This document shows, one piece after another, positions 43,787 through 53,800 of a stretch of DNA of 64,000 bases. The DNA is from Limnohabitans sp. 2KL-1. Its GTDB lineage: Bacteria; Pseudomonadota; Gammaproteobacteria; Burkholderiales; Burkholderiaceae_C. A model generated the notes under the pieces. The model ran no database searches, was not told the origin of the DNA, and worked only from the letters and a program-made list of their open reading frames with translations. Every line of letters starts with the position of its first letter. The stretch's first letter is position 1. Both the position numbers and the translations under genes were made by a program. The DNA is taken from NCBI RefSeq assembly GCF_003063435.1, contig NZ_NESL01000001.1, positions 248,001 to 312,000 on the forward strand, written 5' to 3'.

Positions 43787-44506
43787 TCAAGCCGGTGTGG
43801 CTGTCAGTTTGTCCTGGCGGCTGGGTGTGGACAGCACGCGGCGGTCTTGCCCCAGCACCCGCTGGTGGGCGCTGTGGATATGAAAGGCGACGTGCTCGGC
43901 CACCGCCTGGGGCGCGCGAGATTTGAGCGCGGCAATCAGGTTCAGGTGCTCCTGCATGGCGGGCAGCAACACCTCGGCCGACAAGGTCGAACGCTCCAGG
44001 TGGATCAGGCGCACCCGCAGGCTGTTGATGCGGTAGGTCTGCGAAATCAGGTCGTTGCCCAGGGTGTCGATCATGAGGTCGTGCAGGCCCCAGTCCACCG
44101 AGGTGGCTTCGGTCAGCAGCTCGTCGGTGATCGGGCCTTGCTCGGCGCGTTGCACGATGTCCAGGTGGGCTTGTTCAATGCTGGCCAAATCGGCATCGCT
44201 GACGGACTGCACAAAGTGCAACGCCGCTTCGCGTTCCAGCATGGCGCGCAGCTGAAAGGCGTTGTGGATCAGTTTCAGGTCCACATGCGCGATTTGCAGG
44301 CCGCGCTGCGGCACGGTGCGCAGCAGGCCCTCGGCCTCCAGGCGCGGGATCAGCTCGCGCACTGCGCCCAAGGGCATGTCCAGCAGCTGCATCAGTTCGC
44401 GCTGCGAGACGAATTGGCCGGGTTGCACGTTGGCCTGCAGGATTTGCTGGCGAAAATTTTCATAAGCGCGGGCGCGCAACGACTGGTGGGTGGATGCGGT
44501 GTTCAT
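43787..44506 (-). CDS. GntR family regulator, FCD domain
   Basis: Regulator of 239 residues: winged helix-turn-helix at about 8-75 (MQLLDMPLGAVRELIPRLEAEGLLRTVP) and a C-terminal FCD domain with metal-ligand-like Asp/His (WGLHDLMID, MQEHLNLIAAL). It is encoded 9 bases after fucU within the operon it probably controls; a 16-bp palindrome before fucU is the likely operator. Confidence 0.9.
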   Translation of the reverse strand: MNTASTHQSLRARAYENFRQQILQANVQPGQFVSQRELMQLLDMPLGAVRELIPRLEAEGLLRTVPQRGLQIAHVDLKLIHNAFQLRAMLEREAALHFVQSVSDADLASIEQAHLDIVQRAEQGPITDELLTEATSVDWGLHDLMIDTLGNDLISQTYRINSLRVRLIHLERSTLSAEVLLPAMQEHLNLIAALKSRAPQAVAEHVAFHIHSAHQRVLGQDRRVLSTPSRQDKLTATPA

Positions 44507-44515
44507 CTGGCCAGC

Positions 44516-44956
44516 TCAGTCGGTCGAAATCACGCCCTTGCGCAGCAAGAGGTTGGCGTATTTGCGCAGGTCACCGGTCTGCACCACCAGCCTGGCGCTG
44601 CTCGCGTGTTTGTAAAAAGCAAAGCGCTCCAGCACGGCAGGCCCGGCTTCGCCCTGCGCCTGCAGCAGCTGCCTGAACTCGGCCACCGGCGGAGGCACCG
44701 CGTGCGCATCGCCCACGACCTCCATCGTCCAGGTGTTGGGCTGGTCAAAGTGGTCCAGCGGCAACACGCTCAAGACCGCCTGCAGCACCTCGGTGGTGCT
44801 CAAGCCGGGCAACTGCACCAGCCGGGCACCCGCTTGCTCTGCCACGCGGTCGGCCGGAAAGTTGGCATCCACCAGCGCCACGTCATCGCCATGGCCCAGC
44901 TTGGCCAGGCCAAACAGCAGTTCGGGTGTGAGAAGGGGGGAGATGTTTTTCAGCAT
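44516..44956 (-). CDS. fucU: L-fucose mutarotase (FucU / RbsD family)
   Basis: Enzyme of 146 residues that interconverts sugar anomers. It follows E. coli FucU closely at both ends: MLKNISPLLTPELLFGLAKLGHGD at the start (here written in part) and RFAFYKHASSARLVVQTGDLRKYANLLLRKG at the end contain the family His, Asp and Tyr positions. FucU rather than RbsD is favoured by these segments. No ribosome site precedes the ATG; the operator palindrome ends 5 bases upstream, so the transcript may be leaderless. First gene of the minus-strand sugar operon. Confidence 0.85.
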   Translation of the reverse strand: MLKNISPLLTPELLFGLAKLGHGDDVALVDANFPADRVAEQAGARLVQLPGLSTTEVLQAVLSVLPLDHFDQPNTWTMEVVGDAHAVPPPVAEFRQLLQAQGEAGPAVLERFAFYKHASSARLVVQTGDLRKYANLLLRKGVISTD

Positions 44957-44960
44957 GACT

Positions 44961-44976
44961 GACTAACATGTTAGTC
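44961..44976. promoter_or_regulatory. 16-bp palindrome, probable GntR operator
   Basis: GACTAACATGTTAGTC is a perfect palindrome immediately upstream of fucU in the 115-base divergent gap to the aldo/keto reductase gene. It is well placed to control both transcripts through the GntR protein of this operon. Confidence 0.7.
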
Positions 44977-45071
44977 GTGAGTCGGTGGACGCAGACCCCG
45001 TGATTACCCTTGTTTTGCGACATTTGCCACACCGCTGGTCATGTGGTGCCGGGCTCCGTAACATGCAGGCC

Positions 45072-46118
45072 ATGTCCGACCCTGAACACTCACCTGCCGC
45101 CATGAAACCTGCTTTTTTGCCTTGCACCGATGGTGCGCGTCTGGGATTGGGCGGCGCGCCACTGGGCAATCTGTTCCAGCCCCTGAGCGATGCGCAAGCG
45201 CGCAGCCTGATCGACACCGCCTGGGCCGATGGCTGCCGCACCTTTGACACCGCGCCGCATTACGGCCACGGCCTGTCCGAGCGCCGCTTGGGCGACGCGC
45301 TGCGACCGCACCTGCGCAGCAGCTGGCGGTTGTCGTCCAAGGTGGGGCGTTTGCTCACGCCGCAGAACGACGCGTCCCGCGAGCAGCACGGCTATGTCGA
45401 CACCCTGCCCTTTGTGCAGCATTGGGATTTGTCGGCCGCTGGCGTGCGCCGCAGCGTCGAAGACAGCCTGCAGCGCCTGGGCCTGGCGCGGCTGGACGCT
45501 GTGTACATCCACGACATCGACGCGGCCACGCACGGTGCCAACGCGGCAACGGTGCTGCGCCAGGTGCTGCAAGAGACTTTGCCCGAGCTGGCCCGGCTCA
45601 AAGCGCAAGGCTTGCTCAGCCACATCGGCCTGGGCGTGAACGACCACCAAGTCGTCGAACAGGTGCTGCGCCATGCCGATCTGGATGTGCTCATGCTGGC
45701 TGGGCGCTACACCTTGCTCGACCAGGCCGCCTTGCCCACGCTCATGCCGCAGTTGATTGCGCGGCGGGTGGCGCTGGCGCTGGGTGGCGTTTTCAACTCC
45801 GGCATCCTGGCCAGCCGTGTGATGGCCGACCGCCCCCTGAGCTTCAACTACGCCCCCGCTGCACAGGCCTGGGTGGACAAAGCCCTGGGCATCCAGGCGG
45901 TGTGCGACCAGCACGGCGTGAGCTTGCGGGCCGCAGCCTTGCAATTTGCGCTGGCCCACCCGGCCACCCAAGTGGTCATGCTGGGCGTGCGCAGTGCACA
46001 GGAATGGCTCGATGCCCGGCAGGCCGAGCGGGAGACCCTCCCCGCTGCGCTGTGGCAACAACTGCGCCACGAAGGCTGGCTGCCCAAAGACGCACCCACC
46101 CCGGGCGGTGCCGCATGA
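45072..46118 (+). CDS. Aldo/keto reductase, L-fucose / aldose 1-dehydrogenase-like
   Basis: NAD(P)-dependent oxidoreductase of about 348 residues with the AKR tetrad visible in order: Asp in FDTAPHYG, Tyr in the same segment, Lys in LSSKVGRLL and His in VYIHDID. The subgroup contains L-fucose dehydrogenase and pyridoxal 4-dehydrogenase, which oxidise the sugar C1 to a lactone. Starts at 45063, 45072 and 45102 are all possible. Its stop overlaps the next gene in ATGA, a predicted lactonase, which supports an aldose to aldonolactone role. Confidence 0.87.
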   Translation: MSDPEHSPAAMKPAFLPCTDGARLGLGGAPLGNLFQPLSDAQARSLIDTAWADGCRTFDTAPHYGHGLSERRLGDALRPHLRSSWRLSSKVGRLLTPQNDASREQHGYVDTLPFVQHWDLSAAGVRRSVEDSLQRLGLARLDAVYIHDIDAATHGANAATVLRQVLQETLPELARLKAQGLLSHIGLGVNDHQVVEQVLRHADLDVLMLAGRYTLLDQAALPTLMPQLIARRVALALGGVFNSGILASRVMADRPLSFNYAPAAQAWVDKALGIQAVCDQHGVSLRAAALQFALAHPATQVVMLGVRSAQEWLDARQAERETLPAALWQQLRHEGWLPKDAPTPGGAA

Positions 46119-46945
46119 TCGATGCGCATTTCCATGCTTGGCAACTGGCGCGTGGCGACTACGGCTGGCTCACACCCGAGCTGGCCCCGATTTACCGCGA
46201 TGTGCAAGTCAGCGACTGGCAAACACACGCCCGGGACTGGGGCATTGCCGGTGGCGTGCTGGTGCAAGCCGCGCCCACAGCCGAAGAAACCGCTTATTTG
46301 TTGCAGCAAGCGCAGCGCCATCCCGAGGTGCTGGGCGTGGTGGGCTGGATCGACATGCTCGCTGCCGACGCGCTGGCGCAGGTCGCGCACTGCGCCGCGC
46401 TGCCCCTGCTCAAAGGCTTGCGCCCCATGCTGCAAGACCTGGACGACCCCGACTGGATCTTGCAACCTGCCATCCAGCCCGTGCTGGCCGCCATGGCACG
46501 GCACGGTTTGGTTTTTGACGCCCTGATCCAGCCCGTGCACCTGCCGCGCATGCTGGCGCTGACGCAGGCCCACCCGGATCTGACGGTGGTGGTGGACCAT
46601 GGGGCCAAGCCCGTCATCGACCCGCAGGCCCTGCCGCACTGGGCCCAGGCCATGGCGCAGCTGGCCCGCCAGAGCGACCCGGCGCGTGTGGTGTGCAAAC
46701 TCTCGGGCCTGTGGACCGAGGCCCCAAAGGGGCAACCGGTGCAAGCCGTGCGCCCCTGGTGTGAGGCCCTGTTGGCCATCTGGGGGCCGCAGCGCTTGCT
46801 GTGGGGCAGCGACTGGCCCGTGCTGGAGCTGGCCGGTGCCTATGACGCCTGGCGCGAGTTGTCGCTGGAGGTGTTGGCCCCCTTGACTGCGCCCGAACGC
46901 CAAGCCGTTCTGGGCGGCAACGCACGGCGCATTTACCAACTCTGA
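46115..46945 (+). CDS. Amidohydrolase-family lactonase (L-fuconolactonase-like)
   Basis: Hydrolase of 276 residues of the amidohydrolase_2 family. Metal ligands seem to be the HxH of IDAHFHAW, His in VVVDHGAKP, and Asp in LLWGSDWPVL. L-fuconolactonase and L-rhamnono-lactonase belong here. It is translationally coupled to the aldo/keto reductase, so the pair would turn a sugar into its aldonic acid. A dehydratase for the next step is not present in the window. Confidence 0.87.
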   Translation: MIDAHFHAWQLARGDYGWLTPELAPIYRDVQVSDWQTHARDWGIAGGVLVQAAPTAEETAYLLQQAQRHPEVLGVVGWIDMLAADALAQVAHCAALPLLKGLRPMLQDLDDPDWILQPAIQPVLAAMARHGLVFDALIQPVHLPRMLALTQAHPDLTVVVDHGAKPVIDPQALPHWAQAMAQLARQSDPARVVCKLSGLWTEAPKGQPVQAVRPWCEALLAIWGPQRLLWGSDWPVLELAGAYDAWRELSLEVLAPLTAPERQAVLGGNARRIYQL

Positions 46946-47816
46946 CCGCCGATCTCCAGGTGCCCATGCGCTGGGCATGAGCCCTGCGGCCTGGGGCTTG
47001 CTGGCTTTGTGATGGCTGGGCCGATCTGCGGGCCGATGTGAGGGCCGATGCCTAGATGCCTGAGCCGATACCTGGGCCTGTTGCGCGTTCCTCCGAACTC
47101 TTCCGGGCACTTGCGCGCCCTGTCTCAACAAAGCGCCACGCCTCGGCCTCGCGGGGCAGCTTGCCGCCGTGCTCGGCTTGGGCGAAGCCCAGCCCCGCCT
47201 GCGCAGTCACCAAAAGGCCAGTCCATGCGCTGCAGCCCCTGGCCGAGTTAATCGGCCTGATTCACGACTTGGTATTTAAATTACCCAATTGGGGAAAATG
47301 TCGAATATCCTAAAAATGTTTATGCCTTAGTTTTTTGGCTTTTACATACGCTAAATAGAGTACGCTTGAAAATAAATACCCGATTAATCCAAAATTCGGT
47401 GGAATCGATCTGGCTAAATTGTGATATTGGAGATTTGTTTTTCATTAAAACATTAAAAATATGTTTACTTAAATATCGTCTAACTATTAGAATAACGAAA
47501 AATTTAAACAAGCCATCAAAAGCGACATCTATTACTTTTTCGGGAGGACGTTTGCATGAACGGGCAAAAGTATTCGGTAATTATCAAACTCGACATAACT
47601 CAATGCTTGCATGTGGCAACACAAGCCCAAGCATGCAAACCCTCGGCATTAACAGGGGCCCGCAGACGCGGTCATGGCACAAGCCATGGCACTGCCGAAA
47701 CCGTCTTGATGAGCCAAGCCGCACGGCAGCTGATCTGACCGCCACGCCCTAAGAACGCACAACCCACCTCATTCGCCGCAGGCGAACCCAGCCACACACA
47801 TATCCAGAGCACCACC
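46946..47816. other. Long leader region of the giant adhesin, with an AT-rich core
   Basis: A gene-poor stretch of 871 bases. A hairpin TGCCCA-tgcgc-TGGGCA (46961-46977) just after the lactonase may end that transcript. From about 47,260 to 47,560 the base composition becomes strongly AT-rich, quite unlike the rest of the window, and probably holds the adhesin promoter. Downstream are inverted repeats CATGGC-acaa-GCCATG (47673-47688) and TTCGCC-gca-GGCGAA (47772-47786), which would fold in a 5' untranslated RNA. No convincing large gene was found. Confidence 0.6.
47556..47738 (+). CDS. Possible small ORF upstream of the adhesin
   Basis: A 60-codon frame whose ATG follows a strong GGGAGGA site by 7 bases, at the right end of the AT-rich segment. 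The first 20 residues (MNGQKYSVIIKLDITQCLHV) are plausible for a protein, whereas the rest is Ala/Arg/Ser-rich without hydrophobic pattern. It ends 78 bases before the adhesin start. It could be a leader peptide or chance; no family recognised. Confidence 0.3.
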   Translation: MNGQKYSVIIKLDITQCLHVATQAQACKPSALTGARRRGHGTSHGTAETVLMSQAARQLI

Positions 47817-50800
47817 ATGAGCAAAACCCAAGTGATCGTCACCAAAAGCAACAAAACTGAAACCATTGTCAAAGCTTTTGGCAAAGGCCAGCCTGTCGTT
47901 CTGAAAGCTGAACACGGCGCACGCTACGAATTGGAAGACTTGGCAAAAGCCAAAAAAGGGGCCATTGACGGTGCCAAATTCAAGCGCGTCGGCAAGAGCC
48001 TGCACATCGTGCTGGACAACGAAGACACCGCCAGCCTGGTGATTGAAGACTATTACAGCGTCTACCCTGATGGTGTCAATGCCGTGGTGGGTCAAGCCGA
48101 GAACGGCGCACTGTATGAATACGTCACGCCTTCGGGTTCGGTGTCGGGCTTGCAGGCTGACACCACCGCCGTGGCGGCTGCGCTGGGCACTCAAGCGGTC
48201 AGTGCGCCCGCTGCGGTGGGCAGTGCGGGCGGAAATTATGGGGGCACCGCAGCGCTGTTGGGTGCATTGGGTGCAGGCGCAGCGGCCGCCAGTGGCAAAA
48301 AAGACGCGGGTGCCACCGACCTCATGATCAAAGGCCAGGTCAATGCCGGCCCGGTCCACGCGGGCATCACCGTGTACGCCTACGACGAACAAGGCCAACT
48401 GCTGGGCAAAACCGAGGTGGACGAGAAAGGCCAATGGCGCATCACCGCCGCAGGCCGTGCCGACTACAAAGGGGCCGTGCTCGTGGTGGCGGTGGACAAC
48501 AACGCCAACGAAACCAACTTCCTGGACGAAGTCACTGCCGCCAACAAATCGATGGACACCAGTTTGCGCGCCATGGCCGTGCAAAGTGAGGGCAGCAACG
48601 TCATCAGCGATGGCGGCGTCCGCGTGCTGACCGTCAACATCACACCCGTCACCGAACTGGCCGTGCGCCAAGCCGGTGTCACCGAAGACAAAGCCCCTGC
48701 GGGCAACGTTGTCACGCAAAGCAACACCCAAGTGGCCAAAGCCCTGGGCGTGGAAAACCTGGACATCACTGGCGATGTCACCACCACCATCAGCAGCGAC
48801 TTCAAAGCCGGTGACGGCCTGAACAGCGCTGAAAAATACGGCCTCTTGCTGACCAAACTCTCGGGTCTGGACAAAGCCAACAACGGCAACATCGATGCCA
48901 GCTTGAAGCAACTGATCGAAGCCCTGGGCCAACCCAGCAGCACCGACAGCCAGGCCCTGCTCGAACAAGGCCGTCAAGAAGCCCTGAAAGCCGTGCAAGA
49001 CAATGTGTCGGGCGCGGTGTTTGCGGTCAACACGGACGCCAACCGCCAGTTGCTGGGTGAAGTCCTCATCAGCAGCCAACACCTGGACGAAAACGGCCAC
49101 CTGGTCATTGCCGGCACCGCCATGCCCGGCAGCACCATCACCGTCACCACGGCAGCGGGCAGCCAGCAAGTGTTGGTGGATGCCCAAGGCCGCTTCAGCC
49201 TGACCACCACGCAAGCGCAAAGCCAGTTCAACGTGCCGCTGAGTGTGCAAACCACCGACGGCATGGGCCAGACCGCGACCACCACCATGGCACTCAAGCC
49301 CCTGGTGACCAATGCCAACAGCATCACCCCCGAATCGGTAGCCACCCTGCAGCCATCGCAAGTCAGCGGTTTGACGCCGCAAGCCATCGCCGGCATGTCG
49401 GCCCAGGAAATCGGCGCTTTGAGCCCCGCCGCATTTGCCGCGCTGAGCCCCGAACAACTGGCCGCGCTCACGCTGGGCAACGTGACTGGCCTGAAGGCTG
49501 CAACCATCAACGGCCTGAGCGCAGAACAACTGGCCGCATTGAACGGCGAAGTGTTCAACTTGCTCAGCGAAATGGCCGCGCCCATCATCACCAGCGCCGA
49601 CTTGGCCGCGATGAGTGCTGAACAGCTCTACGCCCTGACGCCGCTGCAAGTGTCCCGTTTGACGGATGACGTGGTGGCCTCATTGACGGCCGCCCAAATC
49701 GCAGCCATGAGCCCCGCAGGCTTCTCCGGCTTGAGCGTGACCGACCTGGCCTCGTTGTCCAGCGCCGCCGTGGGGGGCATCACCGCCGCCCAAGTGCCAA
49801 CCCTGAACGCCAGCGAAATCGCCGCCCTGGGCACCGCCTTGGCCAACCTCGGCGCAACCGCCATGGGTGCGCTGAGCCCCGAGCAATTTGCCGCGCTGAC
49901 CCCCGCGCAACTGGCCGCGCTCAGCAGTGCCGACGTCGCCGCCCTGAGCGACGCCGTCATCGCCAGCATGACCGGTGGGCAAATCGCTGCCTTGTCGTCA
50001 GAAGCCGTGACGGGTCTGGACGCGTCTGACCTGAGCATGCTCGGTGCAGACACCGTGGCCGCCCTGACAGCGGCACAAATCGCCGCCCTGGGCACCTCGA
50101 TTGCCAACCTGAGCAGCGCCGGCATGGGGGCCTTGTCGCCGGCCCAATTTGCCGTCCTGACGCCCGCCCAACTGGCTGCCCTGGGCAGCGAAGATGTGGC
50201 CGCCCTGAGCAATGCGGTGGTGGACAGCCTGACCGCAGCGCAAGTGGCCGCCCTCAGCCCCGCCGGTTTTTCGGGTTTGAGCACCACCGACCTGAGCGCC
50301 CTGAGCAACGCCGCCGTGGGGGGCATCACCGCCGCCCAAGTGCCTGGCCTGGACCCCAGCGAAATCGCCGCCCTGGGCACCGACATCGCCAACCTGGGCA
50401 GCGCCGCCATGGCCAGCCTGACCCCTGCCCAGTTCGCAGCCTTGACCCCCGCACAACTGGCGGCTCTGGGCAGCGACGACGTCGCCGCCCTGAACGACGA
50501 CGTCATCGACAGCCTGACCTCGGCGCAAGTGGCCGCCCTCAGCACCGCCGCCTTTGCCGGCTTGAGCACGGCCGACCTGGACGCGCTGACCAGCGCCGCC
50601 GTGGCCGGCATGACCGCTGAACAAGTGGCCACCCTGAACGCCTCCGAAATCAACGCCCTGGGCACCGACATCGCCCACATCGGCAGCGCCGCCATGGGGG
50701 CCTTGACGCCCGAGCAGTTCGCCGCCTTGACCCCTGCCCAGATCACCGCCCTGGGGGGTGACGATGTGGCCGCGTTGAGCGACGACGTGATCGACAGCCT

Positions 50801-53800
50801 GACCGCCACGCAGATCGCCGCGCTCAGCACCGCTGGCATCACAGGCCTGAGCACCGTCGATCTGGCCGCCCTGGGCAGCAGCGCTGTGGAGGGCCTGACC
50901 GCCGAACACATCGCCACCTTCGACGACAACGAGATCGAAGCCCTGGGCACCGACATCGCCAATTTGAGCAGCGCCGCCATGGGGGCCTTGACGCCCGACC
51001 AGTTCGCCGCCTTGACGCCCGCGCAACTGGCCGCCTTGGGCAGCGAAGACATGGCCGCCTTGAGCGACGAGGTCATCGAAAGCCTGACCGAAACCCAAGT
51101 GGCCGCATTGAGTGCTGCAGGCTTCTCGGGCCTGAGCAGCGCAGACCTGGGCCTGCTGACCGGACAAGCCGTCTCGGGCATCACCACCGCACAACTGGCG
51201 GGTCTGGACGAGATCGAGATCGTGGCCCTGGGCACCGACATCGCCCAACTGACCCCGGCCGCCATGGCGGCGCTGACCTCGGTGCAGTTCGCGGCCATGA
51301 CGCCCGAGCAATTCGCCGCCCTGAGCGAGGCCCAACTGGTCGCCTTGACCGGAGAAAACATCTCCGCCCTGAGCGACGACGTGATCGACAGCCTGACCAG
51401 CGCGCAGGTGGCTGCCTTGAGCACCGCAGGCATTGACGGCCTGAGCACATCGGACCTGGATCGTTTGAGCGCCGCCGCCGTGATGGGCTTGACCGCTGAG
51501 CAAATGAACATTCTGGACGCCACAGACATCGTGGCCCTGGGCACCGACATCTCCAGCCTGAGCAGCCTGGCCATGGCCGCCATGAGCACCATGCAAATGG
51601 CCGCATTGACCATTGCACAATTTGCAGCCCTGACCACCGGCCAATTGGCCGCGCTGGACAGCACCGACGTGGCCGCCCTCGACAGCACCGTCGTGGCCAG
51701 CATGACCAGCCACCAAGTGGCTGCCCTGAGCCCCCAAGGCTTTGAAGGCTTGAGCAGCGCAGACCTGGGCAGCCTGACCAGCGACGCCGTGCAAGGCATC
51801 ACCACGGCCCACATCGCCGGGCTGGATGCCACCGAAATTCAGGCCCTGGGCACCGACATCGCCAACCTGGGCTCTGCCGCCATGGGCGCACTCAGCACGG
51901 CGCAAATCATTGCGCTGACCCCCGAGCAAATCGCCGCATTGGACAGCGCCGACGTGGCCGCACTTGACGACAACGTCATCGCCAACCTGAGCAGTGCGCA
52001 AGTCGCCGCACTCAGCGAATCAGGCTTTTCGGGCCTGAGCACGGACAACCTGATCGCCCTGACCAGCGAAGCCGTCATTGGCATCACTGCCGCGCACATG
52101 GCGACCCTCAACAACACCGAAGTCGTGGCCCTGGGCACCGACATCGCCAACCTGGGCTCAGCCGCCATGGGTGCGCTCACCAGCGAACAAGTCGCTGCCC
52201 TGACCACCGAGCAAATCGCCGCCCTGGGCAGCGAAGACCTGGCCGCTTTGACCAGCCAAGCCCTGACCGGCCTGAGCGGCGCACAAGTGGCCGCATTGAC
52301 CACCGCCGCCTTTGGCGCATTGGGCACCGACGACCTGGGTGCACTGACCAGCGAAGCCGTGCAAGGCATCACAGCCGCACAAGTAGTCACTCTGGAAGCC
52401 GCCGAAGTGGTTGCCCTGGGCACCGACATCGCCAACCTGGGCGCAGCCGCCATGGGCGCGCTGACCAGCGAACAAGTCGCCGCCATGGAGCCTGCCCAAG
52501 TGGCCGCCCTGGGCAGCGAAGACCTGGCCGCCATGAGTGCCATCGCCTTCACCGGCCTGAGCAGCGAAGACCTGGGCACTTTGAGCAGCGCCGCCGTGCA
52601 AGGCATCACCAGCGAGCAAATCGACTCACTGGACGCCGCCGAAGTCGCGGCCCTGGGCACCGACATCGCCAACCTGGGCAGCGCCGCCCTGGCCTCGCTC
52701 ACCAGCGAACAAGTCGCCGCCATGGAGTCCACACAAATTGCAGCTCTGGGCAGCGAAGACCTCGCCGCCATGAGCGCCATCGCCTTCACCGGCCTGAGCA
52801 GCGCACAAGTGGCCGCTTTGAGCTCTGACGCCTTTGCCGCGATGGGCACCGACGACCTGGGCGCATTGACCAGCGACGCCGTTCAAGGCATCACGGCCGC
52901 ACAAGCAGGCACTCTGGACGCCACCGAAGTCGTAGCCCTTGGCACCGACATCGCCAACCTGGGCGCATCCGCCATGGGCGCGCTGACCAGCGTGCAAGTG
53001 GCCGCCATGGAGTCCACACAAATTGCAGCTCTGGGCAGTGAAGACCTGGCCGCCATGAGCGCACTCGCCTTCACCGGTCTGAGCAGCGAAGACCTGGGCA
53101 CTTTGACCAGTGCCGCCGTGCAAGGCATCACGGCCGCACAAGTGGCCACCCTTGAAGCCGCCGAAGTTGTAGCCCTGGGCACCGACATCGCCAACTTGGG
53201 CGCAGCCGCCATGGGTGCGCTGACCAGCGAACAAGTCGCCGCCATGGAGCCTGCCCAAGTGGCCGCTCTGGGCAGCGAAGACCTGGCCGCCATGAGCGCT
53301 CTTGCCTTCACCGGCCTGAGCAGCGCACAAGTGGCCGCTTTGAGCTCTGACGCCTTTGCCGCGATGGGCACCGACGACCTGGGCGCATTGACCAGCGACG
53401 CCGTTCAAGGCATCACAGCCGCACAAGTGGCCACGCTGGAAGCCACCGAAGTCGTTGCCCTGGGCACCGACATCGCCAACCTGGGCGCAGCCGCTATGGG
53501 CGCGCTGACCAGCGCGCAAGTGGCCGCCATGGAGCCTGCCCAATTTGCGGCCTTGGACACGGCTGACCTGGCCACCTTGACCAGCGAAGCCGTGGCCGGC
53601 ATCACCACCGCACAAGTGGAGACCTTGGAAGCCACCGACATCGCTGCCTTGGGCACCGACATCGCCAACCTGAGCACAGCCGCCATGGGCGCACTGACCA
53701 GCGTGCAAGTGGAGGCCATGACTTCTGAACAAATCGCAGCTCTGGGCAGCGAAGACCTCGCCGCCATGAGTGCCATCGCCTTCACCGGCCTGAGAAGCGA

